Of a stretch of DNA of 64,000 nt, positions 47,984 through 59,709 are shown piece after piece. Both the position numbers and the translations under genes were made by a program. Location of the stretch: assembly GCA_003254885.1 (NCBI GenBank), contig QANT01004479.1:1-64000 (forward strand). The letters run 5' to 3'. Every line of letters starts with the position of its first letter. Positions within the stretch are counted from its first letter, which is position 1. This stretch comes from Purshia tridentata (lineage: Eukaryota; Streptophyta; Magnoliopsida; Rosales; Rosaceae). The notes beneath the pieces are model-generated. The model searched no databases and had not been told where the DNA came from. It was given only the letters and a program-made list of their open reading frames with translations.

Positions 47984-49033
47984 TAAGAGAATTTCATGCT
48001 ACTAGGCTTTATAGATTAATCCACCATATGCATTGGATTGAGGCTGTAGCTCTTTGACATAATCTCTAACATCAAATCATGGTCAACCTTTTTGGGCTCT
48101 ATTGAGCACACTCACCCAGCCCAGCCCAGCCCAATCTCTTATATTTTTGTTTTTGGTTTTGAAGAAAGTGCTTCATAGCTAACTATTTATGGTTATCATT
48201 GTATTTTCCAGTTATATTCATATTGATTCTAGTTCTCACTTTTCCTAGTGAATTTTTTTTTTTTGAAATTTCGGCAGTATCTTGTTTGTTTTTATGATAT
48301 TTTCCAAATTTATATAACTTGCTAAATACTTCAGTGATCTAAAATAAAATTTATATAAACAAAACTCGATGATACAAGTGCATCTCATTATTAAACATCA
48401 AAATATGCACGTAGTCAGAAGTGATCGATGTAAATAGCGTTATTCTTCAAAATGCATATTCATACAAAAAAAAAAAAGACAATAAAATAGCAAATAACCA
48501 TGCAATGCAAATATAATATAACACTTACCTTTTAGAATTTGGGGTTGAGTAATTGAGGAATTCAAATAACACTTGTGGTTGTGGAGCAATTGGACAAAGA
48601 AGAAACTAAAAAAAAAAAAAAAAGATTATAAAGAGAAGAGAGATTAAGAATAAAAAAGAAGAGAGTTTGAGAGCACTTACAAGATCCCTGATTAATATGG
48701 AGAGAAAAGTAATTCAAAAAACCAAAAAGAGAGGAAAAAGAAGAGATGTATTGAGGTGGTCGTGCACTCACGCCTTTGTCAAATCCTCTATTTAATTTAA
48801 ATCCAAACAATTGAATTTAGATTTGAGCTCCTCAAATTTAAATACACCCATTGAAATACATCAATTCAAATTAAATGGGTCTTAAAAGAATTTGAGAGAA
48901 GAAAATTCAAAACGATCAAACTATAAAAAAACGAATTGATACTAAACTAAATAAGTTAAGTTTATCTAGAAGCTATAAATGTTACCTTATTGGCTTATTA
49001 TTACATTTTAACAACAAGTGCATTAGAAATTAA
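47984..49033. other. Intergenic DNA between two MITEs
   Basis: No gene is supported. A stretch near 48780-48890 carries aaatccaaac/aatttaaat motifs like those of the preceding MITE, perhaps a related fragment. Confidence 0.45.
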
Positions 49034-49692
49034 GGGCATGTTTACTTATCATCAATGGGAATGGCAACAATGGGAGTCATTCTCATTCAAGTGTTTACTT
49101 GCATTTGGGAATGATTCACATTCCCATTGATGTGTTTACTTACTTTTGGGATTGATTCCGATTACCATTCCTGTGTTTACTTGCATTTGGTAATGGGAAT
49201 TATTCTCATTCCCATGTTTACTAAACTTGGGAAAGGGAAAAAAAAAACGGTGGGGCCCACCAAAATAAAGAGTGGCATTTTTGATTTTGGGTGATTGCCA
49301 CTCCTTAGGGGGGGTTCGGATTGGGGGACGGGGAAAGGGAAAGAAATTTTTTTTGTTGAAAATACCCCACATTTTTAATGAAAATCCAAAACTATCCTTA
49401 TATATAAATATAATTAAAGTGAAATTTTAAATTTGCAACTTAATTATACATATTAAGTTCACTCCGATTCCTGCTCACTCTTATTCATATTCACTCCCAT
49501 TCATACTCACTCTCATTCATACACTCTCATTCTTACTCATTCTCATTCATACACTCTCATTCCTGCTCACTCTATTTATATTCACTCTCATTCATGTTCA
49601 CTCCCATTCATGCTCACTCCCATTCATGCTCACTCTCATTCATGTTCACTCTCATTCCTGCTCACTCTCATTCACGTTTAGTATACATGCCC
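49034..49692. mobile_element. PIF/Harbinger-type MITE with subterminal arrays
   Basis: Terminal inverted repeats are gggcatgtttactta on the left and gggcatgtatactaa as the reverse complement of the right end. TAA flanks both ends (49031-49033 and 49693-49695), the expected Harbinger target duplication. The left half repeats tgtttacttgcatttggga about three times. The right half (about 49455-49672) is an array of roughly a dozen cactctcattcatgct-like units. There is no transposase. Confidence 0.8.
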
Positions 49693-51536
49693 TAAGTAAG
49701 ATAAGACCATCCTAGGCTAATTTATTATTTAAATTATATAATGGCAACTTGTTTTTTGTGCCGTGTTTGAATTTCAAGAACAATGAATGACAGATTGTGA
49801 TGGGTCGGATCCTAATCCTCTAGGACTCTTGTTGGGGCCTTGGCCCTCTTGTCCTATTCAACTGGTAAACTTTGGTTTCTTGTTAGCTTAGCTCAACATA
49901 ATTTAAAATTTTCCACAAAGAGAATGAGTGAAAAAAAATAAGAGACTAAATATTAGTTAGATAAATATATTTAGTCGTGGAAGAAGAAGAGTAAGACTCG
50001 AATTTTTTATTGTAGAGTATGTGAGAGTAAAATACTATATGGTGGTTAGAGATCATTAGAAAATAGTTTGTTGATTTAATTGGAGAAAAAAAAATTATAT
50101 TACTTATGTCAGCCCTTGTTGAATCAACTATTTGGCTTATTTGTGAGATATAGGGAGTTAGGAAGTTGTTGTTGGCAATGTAAAAACATCATGCCAAACA
50201 GATTCAATAATTTGATGGTCAAAGGTATCAATTGGCTTATTTTAATTGATAAATTGAACTTTAATGAACTAGACATTGATTGGGTTGTTGCAGGCTTAGT
50301 TATTTGGATGAGTTGTTTGGTTTATTTGGAGGAAATATATATATAGGACTCGTGGGATCTCAGAAATAATTTTATTTGTGCAATTTCTTATAGTGCCCAT
50401 TTTATATTGTATTTCACAAATAAATTTAAATGTAAGCTCTCGAATTTGAAGAAGCCTATAAATATATATATATATATATGTATTAATAGAATTAATTGTC
50501 TTTGTTAATAAATGAAATTTTCTCTTTTTCTTACCTCCTTGTTCAAACTTATAGTCTAAACTTTTATTCACTTAAACTAAAACTTTGGATACGAATGAGA
50601 GGATTTTAAGTTAACTATATCAATGTAGTTCTTATGTTTATAGTGATACAGAAAAGTAGAAATGCTAGATTACTTCTCATTTTCTTATACATTTCAATAT
50701 GTTTATTTTTGGTTTAAAAAACTAGTTATTGATGCTCAACATTCTATAATATGTATTTCTCTCAAATCTATTCCAAAAAAAGAAAAAATCAAAAAGCAAA
50801 AATCCACTCTTCCTGTTTTCAATTTTGTTTAAATATTGATTGAAATGCATGTTTCATATTAATTAATTCAGTTGACATCCATGAACGTCACCAAAAATGA
50901 GTAAAGTTAACTCACCATGCAAAAAATGTGATGAAAATTATATTGCATCAAATCATGATTAGGATGGTATGATTAATCATTGAGTCACATGAAAGGCAAG
51001 CAACTTGAGAGAGAGAGTATTGTAACTTCTAAAAACATTAACCCTCCTCTTCCTCCTCCTTTTTTTGTTTTTTTTTTAAAGCTTGGATTAAAAAAAGAGA
51101 TGACATGGCCCACGTGGGACCCACAAAAAAGAGGCATCCAATGACAATTGTACAAATCAGTATGACACCAAAACACTTTTAGTCAAACCCCAATGATAGG
51201 GGCTTGCCACTATAATGCCCTTTAAAGTCAAACTTGTACCGTAAATCCGGAACCGTAAAACGAGCACCTAATGATGGTAATTCAATAGCCGCGAAACGCC
51301 GTCGGATGGAAGCCACACGGCGTCGTATTCGAACAGTCGAAGTAGAAAACCGGTTTAACTGTCTGCATTTGACAGCGGGTAAATAACTAACGACTCGATT
51401 CCGTTTGTACGGATAGGCGTTGGAGCGTCGGTGGTGGATAACCGCAGGTTATTTCTTGCGGTTAAGGGAGGATAGAATTGCTTTGTATATAAGCCACACC
51501 GAAGCCGGAGGCCTACGTTTTCTCAAAGAGAGGGGA

Positions 51537-51567
<31 letters not shown>

Positions 51568-51599
51568 GGCTCTGTTGGGAGACGAGCAGAGAGCTAGCC
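49693..51599. other. Intergenic region and NDL promoter/5' UTR
   Basis: No gene is seen up to about 51200. A perfect 10-base G-box palindrome cccacgtggg lies at 51109-51118, about 490 bases upstream of the NDL start codon. From about 51240 the sequence becomes GC-richer. A GA tract (about 51537-51567) sits 33-63 bases before the NDL ATG. Confidence 0.6.
51109..51118. promoter_or_regulatory. G-box palindrome upstream of NDL
   Basis: CCCACGTGGG contains the CACGTG core bound by bZIP and bHLH factors. The NDL start codon is about 490 bases downstream. A role in regulation is inferred only from position and motif. Confidence 0.45.
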
Positions 51600-54500
51600 A
51601 TGGCTCAATCAAACGACGCCGTCTCCCTCGATATGGAGAAGATCTATCTCGGTGGAAAGGTTCGGGCTTTGGCTTCAAAGATTTGATTTTTGAATTTTTC
51701 TTCCTATCCGTTTTTGTTGCTTCTATTGTTTCTTTTTGGTTTTGGGTTTCGGTTTACGAGCTGAGCGCTTAGGTTAATTCATATGAAGTTGTTTGGCATT
51801 TGGCAAAATTTGATTTTTATGGGCCATTTTATTTTCTTCTTTCTTATTGGGTTCGGATTCTGGAAGCCCGGTTTGTAATCTTTGCAAAATTTGATTTTGC
51901 TGTTTTTGAATTGTGGGTTTATTGCCTGTTTGGTTACTGGGAATAATAGGGAAAGAGATGGAAAGTCACATTTTGTATTCTGGGTTCTTTGTTGTTCTCG
52001 AGCCTCTCCTCATAACGACTATTTGGCTTTGGTTGAATTTAGAGAACATAGAAATATTTAGTTTCTGATGTTTTCTAGATAAGGGTTTGCTGAAAATTTA
52101 GTTTTTGGGATATGGAAGATATGGAAATGATAAATTCTAGATCTGTGCATGTCATATGTGCTAGGTTTCTTCATTTTTTAATTTTTACATTTTTACCATT
52201 ATTGATACAGAGAATCTTTCCTTTTACGTCTGCATTTTCTATTTGGGATTTTGCTTATGTTAACATCTTCTTGCTTGAATTGCAATCTCCCTCGTCTGTT
52301 CTAATGGTGAAGCTTCTTTTCTGGTATCCTTTTATTTTAATCTTCTTTTTTTCCGAAAGGGCTGAACGTTTGATCCCAAAATGGATTATGTAGTCTACGA
52401 AGTATTGATTTAGACCCTTTTGTTGATTTCTTTGGAATTCAATGTCAACTGGGTAATGGGGGGTTTTATCTTTTCTCATCCACTTTATTTGCTGTTGTGT
52501 TTTGTTATTTTTTTGTCTCCTCTTTTTGATTCTTTCCTTGTCGTGTGATGTTCTTTACTGGAAAGAAGTTGGTTCCTTCAATGAATTCATCTCTTGGGTT
52601 TATTCAAAGTTTATTACAATCTATTGACGAAACCAAAGTTATACCTTTCTTTGTCTTGTTTCTCTATTCTATTACCAAGTCTAGCTGTTTCTTTAACTTG
52701 TCATTTATATCACATATTTTTATGGGTTACTGATTAGTTTAAAGTCAATTTCTTCTTTAATATTTTAGATTCCGTGCTTCTCTTTTGAACTGTCATCACT
52801 TTATTTTCTTCCTTTTTCAAAATATTGCAATGATTGATATCCACAACCACTTATTTGTTTCATCTATTTTTAACAAAGTTATGCAATAGATGTGGCAAGT
52901 CAGTTTGAGCTCTCTGAAAAAGGTGTTAGTGCACATGGGAAGCTCTTCAGGGAATAAAATTATCTGGAAAAGCTGGATTTTCCCCCCTTACTTAGACTTT
53001 ATAGATAAGACGCAGACTGTGTTTAAGAAATATCATATACAGAATATTACGGTAGTAAAAAAGTTTAATATGCTGCTTTGTGACGCTTTCTTTGACAATT
53101 AAATTTAGTTGTTGATCTGAAATCTGCATGCCTCTTTTTTTTGTTCTGTAATTATTACTCTACAACTCATTTTCACAATTTTTTATCACCAGGAATATTT
53201 TATACGAACTGGCTGTGGTTCTGTCTCTGTTATAGTGTATGGAGACCAAGACAAGCCTGCACTTATCACTTATCCTGATTTAGCTTTAAATCGTAAGTGC
53301 AATATGTTGCCCTGGCTACATTTTTCATGGTTTCAGTTGACAATCTGAGTATTTACTTTTACTTATTTTTGTTCTTTTAAAATTGAACAGATATGTCTTG
53401 TTTCCAAGGGTTATTCTTTTGTCCCGAAGCAGCTTCTTTGCTGCTCCACAACTTCTGCATATATCATATCAGTCCTCCTGGCCATGAGGTCTGTAAATGG
53501 TTTTCTTGAGGGATTCCATTTTATTTGTTTCTCGAGTCGTATTATTTTTGTGAAGGATAATTTATGTAACTGAATGCTATTATTCACATAGTTTCTATTT
53601 GGAACTTTCACAAGAGTTCTTGCAGTTAGGAGCTGCTTCTATTTGTCTCGATGATCCTGTGCCTTCTGTTGATGACCTGGCGGATCAGATCCTTGAGGTT
53701 CTCAACTTTTTTGGGTAATGATTAACACTGTTTTCACTAATCATGTTTTAATGTCATTTTATCTGATGAGATCTTGCACAATCACTACTTTCTGATTACA
53801 CGAACATCTCCTTGTTCAGGCTTGGTTCAGTTATGTGCATGGGGGTGACAGCGGGTGCTTATATCCTTTCCCTATTTGCTGTAGGTTCCTTACATTGTTT
53901 GCGACTATTTTTACAATATTGCTATCTCAGTTCATTGATCAAGGTTTTGTACTACAGATGAAATATAGGGAACGTGTTCTTGGTTTGATACTTGTATCCC
54001 CTTTATGCAAACCGCCCTCTTGGACTGAGTGGTTTTATAATAAGGTTTCTATTTCTAAACCGAGCTGTTATTTTGATGAGTAAATGTGAATTTTAAATTT
54101 CATACCTATGATCACTTGTAATCTGCAGGTGATATCGAATATGCTATATTTCTATGGCATGTGTGGTTTGCTAAAAGAGTGTTTGCTTCAGCGCTACTTC
54201 AGTAAGGTATTGTGCTCTGTCATTGTATCCTTTTTCTTCTACTTCTCCTACATTTGGTAGATTGAGTGATGAGTATACTTTAAATCTCTACAGGAGGTTC
54301 GTGGTAGTGCTGAAGTTCCGGAGTCAGATATAGTTCAAGCATGCAGAAAAGTCAGTGCTTCACCCAAATTTAAATTTCTTTTACTTGAACTGCATGTTTG
54401 CTGGAATCTGATTGTGTGTCTTTCTTCTTGTTCTTTATAAAGTATTGGATTTTCAAACGGTGTTATCTGTTTGATTTACTTGGCATTTCTTCTTCAGTTG

Positions 54501-55170
54501 TTGGAAGAGAGGCAGAGCTCAAATGTTTGGAGATTTCTACAAGCAATTAATCGGTAAACACTGCTGGAGTTGCTGTCTTATTTCACTTCTTTTTGTTTCT
54601 TTTTTCCCTCTACAGAGATAAATGCAACATATTTTGATGTGCTATAACTTTATTCCGGCTTGCAGGAGACCTGACATAACTGAAGGGTTGAAGACGCTAA
54701 GGTGTCGCACACTTATTTTTGTTGGGGATAGCTCTCCTTTCCACTCAGAGGCTCTCCACATGACCGCAAAGTTGGATAGGAGATATAGTGCCTTGGTAGA
54801 GGTATGTTGCATTGCATGGCATGTTTACTTATTTTGTGTCTGTCTAGCATATAGTTCTATCTCTCTCATCTCAGTAGATGTGCTTGATATGATTACCAAA
54901 GACTGAAAGAGCGATGTTCATTAGAGGATGGATGGGTTGTTTTTGCAGGTTCAGGCTTGTGGATCCATGGTGACAGAGGAGCAGCCACATGCAATGTTGA
55001 TACCCATGGAGTACTTCTTCATGGGGTATGGCTTGTACAGGCCGTGCCATTTCAGCGACAGCCCTCGGAGCCCACTCAGCCCGTCTTGCATCTCCCCGGA
55101 GCTTCTCTCCCCAGAAAGCATGGGTTTGAAGCTAAAACCAATAAAGACCCGTGTTTCACTCGGCTTATGA
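51600..55170 (+). CDS. NDL (N-MYC downregulated-like) protein, NDL1/NDL2-type
   Basis: This is a plant NDR-family protein. Arabidopsis NDL1-3 bind the G-protein beta subunit AGB1 and modulate auxin transport. Eleven coding exons: 51600-51659, 53193-53292, 53391-53488, 53626-53714, 53820-53880, 53958-54044, 54129-54206, 54294-54350, 54498-54553, 54666-54801 and 54949-55170, all GT-AG, giving 347 residues, the usual length. Marks of the family are [32 protein letters not shown] and [20 protein letters not shown]. The position of the hydrolase nucleophile reads GVTAGA, with no serine, so the alpha/beta fold is expected to be catalytically inactive, as in the whole family. The C-terminus is Ser/Pro-rich ([20 protein letters not shown]). 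Intron 1 is long (about 1.5 kb). A GA tract lies in the leader. Confidence 0.95.
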
Positions 55171-55498
55171 CATTGGAAAAACACAGGTGGAATTAATTGG
55201 AAATAATAATGTGCAAGTGATTCAAATTCTTTTTTTTTTTTGGTTCTTTGTTAAATTTTTTATTGTTTAAGGAGGGTAGAAACGGCTGGGTTGTAGATAG
55301 AAGGGGAAGAATATGTCACATATCTCATATATATTATATAGGGAGGAAGGAAACTTTCATTCATTCTTTTGTAAGGCATTCTCAAAGGAACCATTCCTTT
55401 GAGCTGTCTGTCTGTAAATTCTATAAACTGGACTGAATTCTATTGATGCGACGAGAAATCAATAAAAAAAGCAGTGGGAACTCCCATTTATTTGGACT

Positions 55499-55551
<53 letters not shown>

Positions 55552-56114
55552 GTCATTTGCATTTTATACAGCAGAGCAGCATAAAAAAATACAATTAATA
55601 TTGCAGCTCATCTTACTGTGCTTAGTTAGCATTCAATATGATGCATAAAAGTGTTTCTTTAGTTAAAAAAACACAAAAGTTGTGACGTCTGGTGCGAACA
55701 TTTCTCATTTTAGAATTTTTTGCTACATTTTTTGCTATAATGTAGAGTAATCATAGATTCATACACCAAGACCATGTTATTATGATGGTGTAATGTAATG
55801 AGTCTAATCATTTATACCCAATTTTTTGTTTTTGTACAGACAATAATATGTCAATAGTTAAAACACTGGCCTTTGATTCAGGATCAGGTAGCCTAGGATT
55901 CCAACCGTAAACGACGCCGTTGATAAGTTTGTTTAGGAGGGAATGGGGGAAGGTCACTTTCGCGTTGTACGAGGAAACCTGAGACTGAAAACTCACTCAT
56001 TGCTCATTATTTGATACCCTTAAGGATTCTCAATTTTGGGAATAAAAAAAGAAGGAAAATTCAAAATAGCTTCCCTTGCAGTCTTGCAAAGCCTTATATT
56101 TTCATGGGAATGCA
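55171..56114. other. NDL 3' UTR, CT microsatellite and PPR gene upstream region
   Basis: This includes the NDL 3' UTR, a pure CT run at about 55502-55547 and the leader of the PPR gene. A sequence resembling a splice acceptor (cttcccttgcag, ending 56081) lies 33 bases before the PPR ATG, so an upstream non-coding exon is possible. Confidence 0.6.
55502..55547. repeat. (CT)n microsatellite, about 23 units
   Basis: An uninterrupted CT dinucleotide run lies about 330 bases past the NDL stop codon. Confidence 0.95.
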
Positions 56115-58586
56115 ATGCGTATCCCACGGACTGGTTTTCGAGGTCTACTATTGCGAACAATCCCAGTACCGGCCTTCCCGAAATCTCGTGCTGCTTTCAG
56201 TTCCATTAGTGCCGTTGTATCGTATCCAATCCTCAATTCGTTTACCACTGCCACTGACCACCCTACAACGTCGTCTTTTGATGAGCGCTTTCAGAACATA
56301 CTCCGAAAACTGTCCAATCACAACCTCCCGAACCCATCATCACCTCCAGGAGTGAATTCGGTGGGTGGTCTTTTTGTCAAATGTGGAAGCTTTGGATGTG
56401 CGCGTAAGGTTTTTGATGAATTTCCTGAACGAGATGTTATGTCGTGGAATAAGCTGATGTTGGGGTTGGTAGATGAAGGATATAGCTACAAGTATATTGA
56501 TTTTTATTGTCAGATGAGGAAGGACGGTGTTATGCCAAATGGGTTCGGCTTGGTGGCCGGTTTGAAAGCTTGTTCGGTTAGCTCAGAGTTGGATTTTGGG
56601 TCACAGTTGCATGCAGAAGTTATAAAACTTGGGGTCTTTTTGGATGTGGTTGTTGGGTCTGCGCTGGTTGATCTTTATGCAAAGTGCGGAGGGCTGGAAC
56701 AAGCATATAGGGTGTTCTTTTTTATGGCCAGGAAGAATTCTGAGTCATGGAATGCATTGCTTGATGGATATGCTAAGATGGGTGATTGGGAAGAGATTCT
56801 GGCATTGTTTTGTAGAGTAAAACTTTCAGGGTTGAAGTTTAGTAAATTCACTTTGTTGACTGTGCTTAAGAGTTGTGCACACTTGGGAAATTTGAGAGGA
56901 GGTCAAGTCTTGCATGCTCTTCTGGTCAAGATTGGTTGTGAGGTTGATAAATTTTTGAGTAGTTGCCTTCTTAATGTGTACTCGAAGTGTGAATTGGCAG
57001 ATGATGCACTCAGAGTTTTTGGGGGAATTAAAAATCCAAAAATAGTAGCCTGGAGTGCAATGATAAACTGCCTTGATCAACAAGGGCGAAGCCTAGAAGC
57101 GGCTGAGATGTTTTGCCAAATGAGACAGAGAGACACAAACTTGACGCCAAATCAATTTACCCTTGCTAGTATTGTTACTGCTGCCACCAATCTGGGTGAT
57201 TGGCGCTATGGTGAAAGCATTCATGCTTATGTATATAAATATGGTTTTGAATCTGATAATTACATCGGAAGTGCACTTGTGACAATGTACATAAAAGTTG
57301 GATCAGTACAAAAAGGTTGGCATGCATTTAATACAATGACTGTTAGAGATACAGCTTTATGGAATGCCCTTTTATGTGGAATTTTTGACAGTGAAAGCTG
57401 TGATCATGGGCCAAATATCTTCAGAGAGATGCTTGTTCAAGGTTTCAAACCTGATATATATTCATATATCGGCATTCTAAGATGCTGTTCCAGCCCCTTA
57501 ACTGTATGTTTCGCAAAGCAAGTACATGCCCATATTGTAAAGCATGGCCTAAACTCTAATAGATCTGTTGGAACTGTTCTCATTGAGATGTATGCCAAAG
57601 GCAGGTGTGTGGAAGATGCAGATGTAATTTTAAATGAGTTGATTGAAAGAGACTTCCTCACTTGGACAGTCATCATGTCGGGTTATGCACAAACAAATCA
57701 AGGAGAGAAGGCTATAAAGTGTTTCAGTAAGATGCAACGACAAGGTTTGAAGCCCAACAAATTCACTTTCTCCAGCTGTTTGAGTGGTTGCTCCAGTTTA
57801 GCAATGCCAGAAAGTGGACGACAGCTCCATTCCTTGGCATTAAAGTCTGGACTGTCCAGTGATACATATGTTTCTAGTGCACTTGTTGCTATGTATGCAC
57901 AATGTCGATGCATAGAAGATGCCGAGGTGATATTCAAGGGCTTGGCTTCAAGGAACACAGTCTCCTGGAACACAATCATATGTGGATACTCACAACATGG
58001 GAAAGGAAAGAAGGCTCTTGAATCTTTTAATATTATGTTAGATGAAGGTGTTCTGCCTGATGAGGTTACCATCATAGGCGTTCTTTCTGCATGCAGCCAC
58101 ATGGGTTTAATTGATCAAGGGAAGATGCACTTTAATTCATTGAGCAAGGATTACGGGCTTACTCCTTCAATTGAGCATTGCGCTTGTATGGTCAATATCC
58201 TTAGTCGGGCCGGAAAATTTAATGAGGTTGAAAGCTTTGTTGAGGAATGGAAACTCACACAAAATGCCATGATCTGGGAAACCATTCTTTGGACTTGTAA
58301 AATGCATGGGAATGTAGAATTTGGTGAGAGAGCTGCACAGAAACTATTTGAGATTGAACCTGAAATGGACTATAATTATGTAATGTTATCTGACATATAT
58401 GCAGCCAATGGACGCTGGGATGATGTTGCAAGGGTTAGGGCATTAATGTCTGATCGGAAAATTAAGAAGGAACCAGGTTGTAGCTGGCTGGAGGTCAATG
58501 CTCGAACCCATGTTTTTATGGCTCAAGATAGGTCACATCCCATGACTAATGAAATTTGTATGCAGTTGGAAGGGCTGGCTCGATGA
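56115..58586 (+). CDS. Pentatricopeptide repeat protein, PLS class with E-type C-terminus
   Basis: This encodes a PPR RNA-binding protein, expected in mitochondria or plastids, where PLS-class members usually guide C-to-U editing. The single exon gives 823 residues from the first in-frame ATG; the open frame extends upstream without an ATG. Residues 1 to about 50 are rich in Arg, Ser and hydrophobics (RIPRTGFRGLLLRTIPVPAF), fitting a transit peptide. Repeats with the usual signatures follow (VMSWNKLMLGLVDEGYSY, TWTVIMSGYAQTNQGEKAIK, SWNTIICGYSQHGKGKKALE). The C-terminus carries the E-type ending (KKEPGCSWLEV, HVFMAQDRSHPMT) and stops at LEGLAR, so there is no DYW deaminase domain. That is normal for the E subgroup but could reflect loss. 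Two out-of-frame ATGs (56104 and 56110) precede the start. Confidence 0.92.
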   Translation: MRIPRTGFRGLLLRTIPVPAFPKSRAAFSSISAVVSYPILNSFTTATDHPTTSSFDERFQNILRKLSNHNLPNPSSPPGVNSVGGLFVKCGSFGCARKVFDEFPERDVMSWNKLMLGLVDEGYSYKYIDFYCQMRKDGVMPNGFGLVAGLKACSVSSELDFGSQLHAEVIKLGVFLDVVVGSALVDLYAKCGGLEQAYRVFFFMARKNSESWNALLDGYAKMGDWEEILALFCRVKLSGLKFSKFTLLTVLKSCAHLGNLRGGQVLHALLVKIGCEVDKFLSSCLLNVYSKCELADDALRVFGGIKNPKIVAWSAMINCLDQQGRSLEAAEMFCQMRQRDTNLTPNQFTLASIVTAATNLGDWRYGESIHAYVYKYGFESDNYIGSALVTMYIKVGSVQKGWHAFNTMTVRDTALWNALLCGIFDSESCDHGPNIFREMLVQGFKPDIYSYIGILRCCSSPLTVCFAKQVHAHIVKHGLNSNRSVGTVLIEMYAKGRCVEDADVILNELIERDFLTWTVIMSGYAQTNQGEKAIKCFSKMQRQGLKPNKFTFSSCLSGCSSLAMPESGRQLHSLALKSGLSSDTYVSSALVAMYAQCRCIEDAEVIFKGLASRNTVSWNTIICGYSQHGKGKKALESFNIMLDEGVLPDEVTIIGVLSACSHMGLIDQGKMHFNSLSKDYGLTPSIEHCACMVNILSRAGKFNEVESFVEEWKLTQNAMIWETILWTCKMHGNVEFGERAAQKLFEIEPEMDYNYVMLSDIYAANGRWDDVARVRALMSDRKIKKEPGCSWLEVNARTHVFMAQDRSHPMTNEICMQLEGLAR

Positions 58587-59709
58587 TGAATGAAAACTGA
58601 ATTTCTCTGAAGATTGAGAATGATTTAGAGCATGGATATAAGTAATTGGAAAGGATGGGATTCAACTGCTTCTGCTTTGAGCAAATACCAATCTTGATGA
58701 CCTGCTTTTTTAGAGGCCATTGTCATAGAATTCATACGCCTAAAGCAAGCAAACTGCTCTGGAGTATAGCAAGTTGAAAGGAACTGAAAGTCTGAAACAG
58801 TGAGTGTTGGTCAGGGCTTCAGCAGGCAGATCTTGGAAGTGGTTTACAAGCCAGAAATGGAGGAGTTTGTCAGGCTGCAAATGATTTGATTAGTTTATGG
58901 GGGATTAATTCTTATGGCCACCAAGAAACTGTGAAGCAATGCCATCACAATGTGATAAAATAATGCCCCCAGATTTTTAAGTGGTCGACAATAGTCATCA
59001 GTCACAGGGTATTTAGGCAATTTAGAGATGCCGTAGTAACATCCAAGCTGCCAATTGTATTTTTGGCAAATTCTCTCGGTAACAACTAACAAGTCATTTT
59101 AAGTTCCCGCCAAACTTTGTAACTTAAAATCACTGAAATAGGTGGAAGGAGTAGGACTCAATTGTATGATAAGAACTAATAAATCATATTCACCATCACA
59201 TATATGTGACTTTACATTCTTTCAATGAGTGTTGTTTATGAGATATAGAGGTAGATTGCAAATGCAGAATTAACTTGGGTAATTTTTTTTGTTACATTAA
59301 AGGAAATCGAATTCTATCTTTATTATGGCAAAGAAAAAAAGAATTTGATATTTATTTGATCTTTGTATTANAAAAGAATTTGATATTTATTTGTTCTTTT
59401 GTATTAAAGGGAATCAAATTGTTACTCTACCTTAATTCTTCTTTATTATCCACCTTTTTTCACCACTTGAGCTAATCACAAAATATATATTTTTTATCAT
59501 CGGCTAATCACAAAGATTTAGCATAGTAAATTTGTAATCGCTCACCATTTCCTTAATTTTTTTTATTTTTAATTTGTTTTTGGCGTAGTAATCACTAATC
59601 ACCCTAATCAGTAATCAACATCTTTTACAGAAAAAAAAAAGTCACTAATCAACATCAATAAAAGCCTAAAGGCGTAATAAACGACAACGTTTCACATATT
59701 ATCTTATAT
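58587..59709. other. PPR 3' flank and AT-rich intergenic DNA
   Basis: No gene is seen. A single N at 59371 separates two copies of a short aaagaatttgatatttattt block (see findings). Confidence 0.6.

Noticed and set aside
21032-55170. An auxin gene cluster (AFB5-like plus NDL)
   Set aside because: The two genes are about 28 kb apart with unrelated genes between them, and nothing in the sequence ties them together.
56076-56114. Upstream extension of the PPR frame
   Set aside because: The frame opens with TTG and has no ATG until 56115.
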